NCBI GenBank assembly: GCA_964394845.1
Contig: CAYMZB010000054.1
Coordinates: 1 to 5,182, forward strand
Length of the DNA stretch: 5,182 nt
Source of the DNA: CAYMZB01 sp964394845
GTDB lineage: Bacteria; Patescibacteriota; Microgenomatia; Daviesbacterales; UBA10151
Direction: 5' to 3'
Made by a program: the position numbers and the translations under genes. Of the stretch, positions 1-3,522 are shown piece by piece; the stretch's first letter is position 1; each line of letters starts with the position of its first letter. The notes below the pieces were generated by a model that saw only the letters and a program-made list of their open reading frames with translations, was not told the origin of the DNA and did no database searches.

Positions 1-273
1 TTTCTGGAAGCTGATCATATAATGTTAGGAATAGTACGGGAGGGTGAAGGTTTAGCTGTCGGAGTTCTTGAGAGCTCAGGAATAAATCTGGGCCAAGTAC
101 GGTATGCTGTAATACAAAGACGCCCAGCTTTTTATTCAATAAATAGGTTAAGATTTTTTCTTGCTGATCCCAAGGCTGATCCAGAGAAGAAACAATTATT
201 AACAACACTTTTAGAGGCTATGGCAGATACATTTGCGCCTTTTAATCGTAATCAAAACCCACCTACACAATAA
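1..273 (+). CDS. Clp N-terminal-domain protein, 3' end only
   Basis: This is the C-terminal 90 residues of a gene whose start lies left of the window; the frame is open from base 1 to TAA at 271-273. The first residues (ADHIMLGIVREGEG, then a VLESSGINLGQVR stretch) resemble the end of the Clp N-terminal repeat of ClpC/ClpA, where family members read roughly EHILLGLIREGEG. That domain is a small helical module that docks substrates or adaptors onto Clp unfoldases. After the repeat comes a basic/aromatic segment (RRPAFYSINRLRFF), a short predicted helix and a Pro/Asn/Gln-rich end. No Walker A, Walker B or other AAA+ element follows, so this is not a full ClpC; it looks like a stand-alone Clp-N protein or a protein with Clp-N at its C-terminus. 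Domain assignment is fairly secure, function is not. No terminator hairpin is visible after the stop. Confidence 0.7.
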   Translation, partial: FLEADHIMLGIVREGEGLAVGVLESSGINLGQVRYAVIQRRPAFYSINRLRFFLADPKADPEKKQLLTTLLEAMADTFAPFNRNQNPPTQ

Positions 274-277
274 CTTC

Positions 278-306
278 TTGCTTTATTGTATTGATCTTGC
301 TAGAAT
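278..306 (+). promoter_or_regulatory. Candidate sigma70-type promoter for rpsB operon
   Basis: A TTGCTT -35 box (278-283), a 17-bp spacer and a TAGAAT -10 box (301-306) sit just after the upstream stop codon. The -10 is preceded by TGC (298-300), which gives an extended -10 TGn element. The -10 matches TATAAT at 5 of 6 positions; the -35 matches TTGACA at only 3 of 6 (TTG). The predicted start near 313 leaves a leader of about 67 nt before rpsB. Predicted from consensus only. Confidence 0.55.
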
Positions 307-320
307 ACCAGCATTAAACA

Positions 321-361
321 TCTATCAGATTAGATTTTCCTGAACCTATATTGCTGATAGA
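321..361 (+). promoter_or_regulatory. Stem-loop in the rpsB 5' leader
   Basis: TCTATCAG (321-328) and CTGATAGA (354-361) form a perfect 8-bp stem around a 25-nt loop. It lies between the predicted transcription start and the rpsB Shine-Dalgarno site, ending 7 nt before the latter. It has no following T-run, so it is not an intrinsic terminator for the upstream gene. In some bacteria S2 represses its own rpsB-tsf mRNA through the leader, so an autoregulatory role is possible, but I recognise no known S2-leader consensus here. The stem is seen; the role is inferred. Confidence 0.35.
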
Positions 362-368
362 GATGAAC

Positions 369-374
369 AAGGAA
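369..374 (+). promoter_or_regulatory. Shine-Dalgarno site of rpsB
   Basis: AAGGAA lies 5 nt before the ATG at 380, the normal spacing for pairing with the 16S rRNA 3' end. It supports ATG 380 as the start and is the only clear Shine-Dalgarno site I can find ahead of any gene start in the window. Confidence 0.7.
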
Positions 375-379
375 AACAT

Positions 380-1222
380 ATGTATAAAACTCCTTCAACA
401 CAAGAATTATTAGAAGCAGGTGTTCATTTTGGACACCAAGTTCGTCGTGGCCATCCAACAATGAAACCATATATATATGGTGTTAGGGAGGGTGTGCACA
501 TTATCGATCTTACCCAGTCAGAAAAATATTTAAAAGAAACTTCTGAGTTTGTCTATGAACTGGGTAAAGCAGGTAAGATTTTACTTTTTGTCGGAACTAA
601 AAAACAGGCAAAATCAATCATAGAAGAGGCAGCAAAAAAGTTGAACGCCCCATATATGGTAGAAAGATGGATGGGAGGATTCTTAACTAATTTTGAAGAA
701 ATTAAAAAAAGAATCAAGTTATTAAAAGACTTAAAAGAACAAAAAGCTAAAGGAGAGTTTTCTAAATATACAAAAAAAGAACAACTCTTATTAGACAGAA
801 AAATGGATAAACTTCAAAAAGATTTTAATGGAGTAATGGATCTGCAGGGTATGCCAGATGCAGTTTTTGTAATTGATGCAGTTTCAGACAATATTGCTGT
901 TAAAGAGACAAACAGATTAGGTATTAAAGTTGTGGCAATTGCAGATTCAAATTGTAATGTTTCAGAGATAAATTACCCAATTCCTGGTAATGATGATGCA
1001 ATAAAATCTATTACCATATTAGTTTCTGCTATTGCAGAGGCATACGAGGAAGGTAAAAAAGAAGCTGGAAAACAAGCCACAAAGAATGCTGAAAAAGCAG
1101 AAAAAGACGCAGCTAAAAAGGCAGGTGAAGAGAAAGTAGCAAAGGAGTTAGAGGCAGAAGTTGCAGCAGCAGAAGAAATGGTAGAGAAAAAGGCAGTTAA
1201 GGAAGCAGAGAAAGTAGTATAA
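380..1222 (+). CDS. rpsB: 30S ribosomal protein S2 (uS2)
   Basis: S2 binds the 30S subunit late in assembly, near the head-body junction, and is needed for stable S1/mRNA engagement in many bacteria. The protein is 280 aa. The N-terminus (ELLEAGVHFGHQVRR, residues 9-23) is the first S2 signature; KPYIYGVREGVHIIDL (29-44), LLFVGTKKQA (68-77), RWMGGFLTNF (96-105) and PDAVFVIDA (159-167) follow in family order, and IPGNDDAIKSI (201-211) ends the core. Residues about 226-280 form an Ala/Lys/Glu-rich tail likely to be helical, beyond the usual core. The start at ATG 380 is fixed by the S2 N-terminus and by a Shine-Dalgarno site. It is the first gene of a tight cluster; tsf follows after 8 nt, the near-universal bacterial pairing. 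The stop is TAA. Identification is secure. Confidence 0.97.
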   Translation: MYKTPSTQELLEAGVHFGHQVRRGHPTMKPYIYGVREGVHIIDLTQSEKYLKETSEFVYELGKAGKILLFVGTKKQAKSIIEEAAKKLNAPYMVERWMGGFLTNFEEIKKRIKLLKDLKEQKAKGEFSKYTKKEQLLLDRKMDKLQKDFNGVMDLQGMPDAVFVIDAVSDNIAVKETNRLGIKVVAIADSNCNVSEINYPIPGNDDAIKSITILVSAIAEAYEEGKKEAGKQATKNAEKAEKDAAKKAGEEKVAKELEAEVAAAEEMVEKKAVKEAEKVV

Positions 1223-1230
1223 GAAATAAG

Positions 1231-1677
1231 ATGGATCTTGGCTTAGTAAAAAAATTAAGAGAAGAGACAGACGCCGGGATTGCAGACTGCAAAGAGGCTT
1301 TAAAAGAGTCTGGAAATGATTTGGCAAAAGCAAAGCAGTGGCTTAAGGAAAAAGGGGTTGAAAAAGGAACAAAAAAAGGAGGCAGAGAAGTTAGTGCGGG
1401 ACTAGTTGAAGTTTACTCTCATAGGGGCAAGATTGGGGTTTTAGTAGAACTTCTTTGCGAAACAGATTTTGTGGCCAGGACAGATGATTTTAAATCTTTA
1501 GCACATGAGTTGGCTTTACAGATTGCCTCAATGAATCCGCAATCAGATGCGGAGTTATTAAAACAGGAATATATACGGGATAATGCTTTAACTGTTGACC
1601 AATTAATAAAATCAGTATCTGGAAAATTAGGTGAAAATATAAAAGTAGGCAGATTTGAGAGAATAGCATTAGCCTAA
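1231..1677 (+). CDS. tsf: Elongation factor Ts, very short form
   Basis: EF-Ts is the cytoplasmic nucleotide-exchange factor that releases GDP from EF-Tu. This copy is only 148 aa, against roughly 280-300 in most bacteria and about 196 in Thermus. Residues 1-45 are the UBA-like N-domain with the first signature (LREETDAGIADCKEAL, 9-24), which contacts the EF-Tu G domain. The core subdomain has the second signature, ELLCETDFVAR (73-83), containing the TDF that inserts near the EF-Tu nucleotide-binding site. The end (KLGENIKVGRFERIALA) matches the closing beta strands of the short, Thermus-like form. The second core subdomain and the coiled-coil of the long form are absent. The usual Asn in the second signature is Leu75 here. 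The stop is a tandem TAA TAA (1675-1680). No clear Shine-Dalgarno is present, so translation may be coupled to rpsB. The family is certain; completeness is inferred from the intact N- and C-terminal motifs. Confidence 0.95.
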   Translation: MDLGLVKKLREETDAGIADCKEALKESGNDLAKAKQWLKEKGVEKGTKKGGREVSAGLVEVYSHRGKIGVLVELLCETDFVARTDDFKSLAHELALQIASMNPQSDAELLKQEYIRDNALTVDQLIKSVSGKLGENIKVGRFERIALA

Positions 1678-1682
1678 TAATT

Positions 1683-2237
1683 ATGGATTCAGCACTGACC
1701 CAACCTAGTCAAAATTTAGAAAACGTACTTCATCATTTTAAAGTAGCTATTGCTGGTATTAGAGCTGGTAGAGCAAACCCTGCATTTATTGAAAACATAC
1801 TAATTGAAGCTTATGACACAAAGATGAAGTTAAATGAGCTGGGAAATATTTCTGCTCCTCAACCCTCATTATTAACAGTTCAACTTTGGGATGCATCGAT
1901 TTTACAAAGTGTTTTAAAAGGAATTATGGAGGCAAATTTAGGTTTAAACCCTTCAAATGATGGTACTTTAATTCGATTACCAATACCTCCGCTTACAGCT
2001 GAAAGAAGAGAAGAATTTATAAAAATATTACATCAAAAAATGGAAGAGGCTAAAGTTGCCATAAGACAAATTAGGCAAGACTTTAGGAATGAATGGAAGA
2101 ATGCTTCAGATAAAGGTGAGTTTAGCGAGGACGAATTTTTTAGAAGAGAAAAGATTTTGCAAGAATTAATAGATAAAAAAATAGCTGAGATAGAAGAATT
2201 GACAAAGGTTAAAGAGAGCGAGCTGTCAGAGATATAA
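1683..2237 (+). CDS. frr: Ribosome recycling factor
   Basis: RRF works with EF-G in the cytoplasm to split post-termination ribosomes so they can start again. The length, 184 aa, is the standard size. Family landmarks run in order: IRAGRANP (26-33) in the first long helix, the domain II beta region (about 35-100), LGLNPSNDGTLIRLPIPPLTAERR (86-109), and the long C-terminal helices with VAIRQIRQDFRNEWK (125-139). Arg128 and Arg131 sit where the functionally important arginines of the E. coli protein (Arg129, Arg132) fall by eye alignment. The usual Gly-containing turn after the EAY strand reads DTKMK here, a modest deviation. The gene begins 5 nt after the tsf stop with no Shine-Dalgarno, suggesting coupled translation. 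In most bacteria pyrH lies between tsf and frr; it is missing here. Confidence 0.96.
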   Translation: MDSALTQPSQNLENVLHHFKVAIAGIRAGRANPAFIENILIEAYDTKMKLNELGNISAPQPSLLTVQLWDASILQSVLKGIMEANLGLNPSNDGTLIRLPIPPLTAERREEFIKILHQKMEEAKVAIRQIRQDFRNEWKNASDKGEFSEDEFFRREKILQELIDKKIAEIEELTKVKESELSEI

Positions 2238-2246
2238 AACAAACTT

Positions 2247-3332
2247 ATGATTATTTCTGTAATTATTTTTATTATTACATTACTGGTTTTAGTTATTATC
2301 CATGAATTAGGTCATTTTTTAATGGCTAAAAAATTTGGGATAAAAGTAGAAGAATTTGGGTTTGGGATTCCTCCTAGAATATGGGGTAAAAAAATTGGTG
2401 AGACTATATATTCTCTAAATGCATTGCCTTTGGGGGGATTTGTTAGGCTTCAGGGAGAAGATGAAGAAGGAAAAGTGCAAAATAGTAGGGATTTCAGGGC
2501 AAAGCCTGTTGGGCAAAGAATAATTGTTGTTGTAGCCGGGGTAGTAATGAATCTAGTCCTTGCCTGGGCTATTTTTTATACAGTGATTGTTTATCAAAAT
2601 TTTAAGATTATTTATCCAACGCTTGAACAGGGAGTTTATATAGGATTTCTGGAAAAAGACTTTCCAGCTGAGCAGGCTGGAGTAAATGTCGGAGATAGAA
2701 TATTTAAGGTTGACGGGAAAGATGTTAAACAATTTGATGATGCAAGGAGCTTTATAAAGGAAAAAAATGGTCAACCAGTTACCTTAACTTTATCTGATTC
2801 AGATGGAGGCAACAAAAGAGAATTGACGGTTACCCCCAAAATTACAGAAAAAGATGGATTTTTAATTGGTGTTGGATTCTCGCCGGTTGCTATAAAGGAA
2901 TATAAAACTCCCTCTGAAAAGATATTTTCCGGTATAACATATTCGTTTGGTTTAACCAGGCTAACATTTCAGGGCTTAGGTAAAACAATACATGATCTAA
3001 CTGCTGGAAACATAAAATCTGTTTCTCAGTCAGTCGCAGGTCCGGTTGGGCTAGCTACCATGAGTAATGATATTTTGACAGGAGGTAAAGGCGCTATTCC
3101 GTTCTACCTTTGGTTTGTGGGAGTGATTTCGCTAACTTTGTCTATTTTTAATGTTTTACCTATTCCTGCTTTGGACGGAGGAAGATTATTATTTTTAGTG
3201 ATTGAGGCAGTTACCCGCAAAAAAGTTAGAGAAGATGTTGAAAAAATAGTTCATCAGGTCGGATTTATCCTTTTACTGGCAATGGCACTTCTGGTTACAT
3301 ATTCTGATATCAGCAAGTTGACTCACAAGTAA
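2247..3332 (+). CDS. rseP: RseP-type site-2 intramembrane zinc metalloprotease
   Basis: Site-2 proteases cut membrane-embedded substrates such as anti-sigma factors or leftover signal peptides within the bilayer. The protein is 361 aa. The first membrane segment (about 4-26) carries the zinc motif HELGH (His19, Glu20, His23). GGFVRL (64-69, counting from the second Gly of the pair) is the conserved membrane-associated loop. A second membrane segment spans about 90-116. One PDZ domain occupies about 125-200 (AEQAGVNVGDRIFKVDGKDV, 141-160); E. coli RseP has two and is about 450 aa, so this is the shorter single-PDZ type. GPVGLA (265-270) precedes the third segment, which contains FNVLPIPALDGG (301-312), with Asp310 the third zinc ligand. 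A fourth segment is at about 335-352. All catalytic residues are present. It starts 9 nt after frr with no Shine-Dalgarno. The commonly adjacent uppS, cdsA and dxr are absent. The in vivo substrate is unknown. Confidence 0.95.
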   Translation: MIISVIIFIITLLVLVIIHELGHFLMAKKFGIKVEEFGFGIPPRIWGKKIGETIYSLNALPLGGFVRLQGEDEEGKVQNSRDFRAKPVGQRIIVVVAGVVMNLVLAWAIFYTVIVYQNFKIIYPTLEQGVYIGFLEKDFPAEQAGVNVGDRIFKVDGKDVKQFDDARSFIKEKNGQPVTLTLSDSDGGNKRELTVTPKITEKDGFLIGVGFSPVAIKEYKTPSEKIFSGITYSFGLTRLTFQGLGKTIHDLTAGNIKSVSQSVAGPVGLATMSNDILTGGKGAIPFYLWFVGVISLTLSIFNVLPIPALDGGRLLFLVIEAVTRKKVREDVEKIVHQVGFILLLAMALLVTYSDISKLTHK

Positions 3333-3398
3333 GAAAATTTAAATAACCCTATGCCTGCCTTCTCTAATTGGGACAACTTTAGGATTAAGCAATACTTT

Positions 3399-3448
3399 TG
3401 GGTCTAGATAACTTTAGAGCGATTTTTCTCTAAAGTTATCTAGACCCA
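3399..3448 (+). repeat. Perfect 21-bp inverted repeat (hairpin) between rseP and proS
   Basis: The left arm 3399-3419 (beginning TGGGTCTAGATAAC) is the exact reverse complement of the right arm 3428-3448, around an 8-nt loop CGATTTTT. The arms stop abruptly at mismatches on both sides. Being between two same-strand genes it could end rseP-operon transcription, but no T-run follows the stem in either orientation, so it is not a textbook intrinsic terminator. A long perfect stem could also be an RNase III processing site, or a palindromic repeat element of the genome. The repeat is certain, its role is not. Confidence 0.85.
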
Positions 3449-3484
3449 TACTAAATATATGGTTAAAGTTTTCTTCCTATTGCT

Positions 3485-3512
3485 TTCATTTTTATCTTAA
3501 AAAACATACAAT
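3485..3512 (+). promoter_or_regulatory. Weak candidate promoter for proS
   Basis: A TACAAT -10-like box (3507-3512; 5 of 6 matches to TATAAT) lies 16 bp after TTCATT (3485-3490), a poor -35 (3 of 6). Initiation near 3519 would give an almost leaderless proS mRNA, consistent with the lack of a Shine-Dalgarno site. In AT-rich DNA such matches are common by chance; this is only a suggestion. Confidence 0.2.
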
Positions 3513-3522
3513 TACTCTTGCG

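Noticed and set aside
704..712. Poly-A run in rpsB, with others in tsf and frr, as programmed frameshift sites
   Set aside because: The reading frames stay intact with full family motifs on both sides; such A-runs are expected in AT-rich Lys-rich genes.
1148..1333. Minus-strand ORF opposite rpsB/tsf, and similar ones at 2033-2242, 2553-2774 and 4002-4202
   Set aside because: They are antisense shadows of securely identified genes, with Leu/Ser/Phe-rich composition expected from reversing A-rich coding DNA.
3459..3500. Thirteen-codon hydrophobic ORF (MVKVFFLLLSFLS) just before proS
   Set aside because: No ribosome binding site, no Pro codons, and T-rich DNA easily yields such short Leu/Phe frames; no independent support.
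3333..3522. T-box riboswitch ahead of an aminoacyl-tRNA synthetase gene
   Set aside because: No T-box core like AGGGTGGNACCGCG, no recognisable Stem I, and no terminator/antiterminator pair with a T-run.
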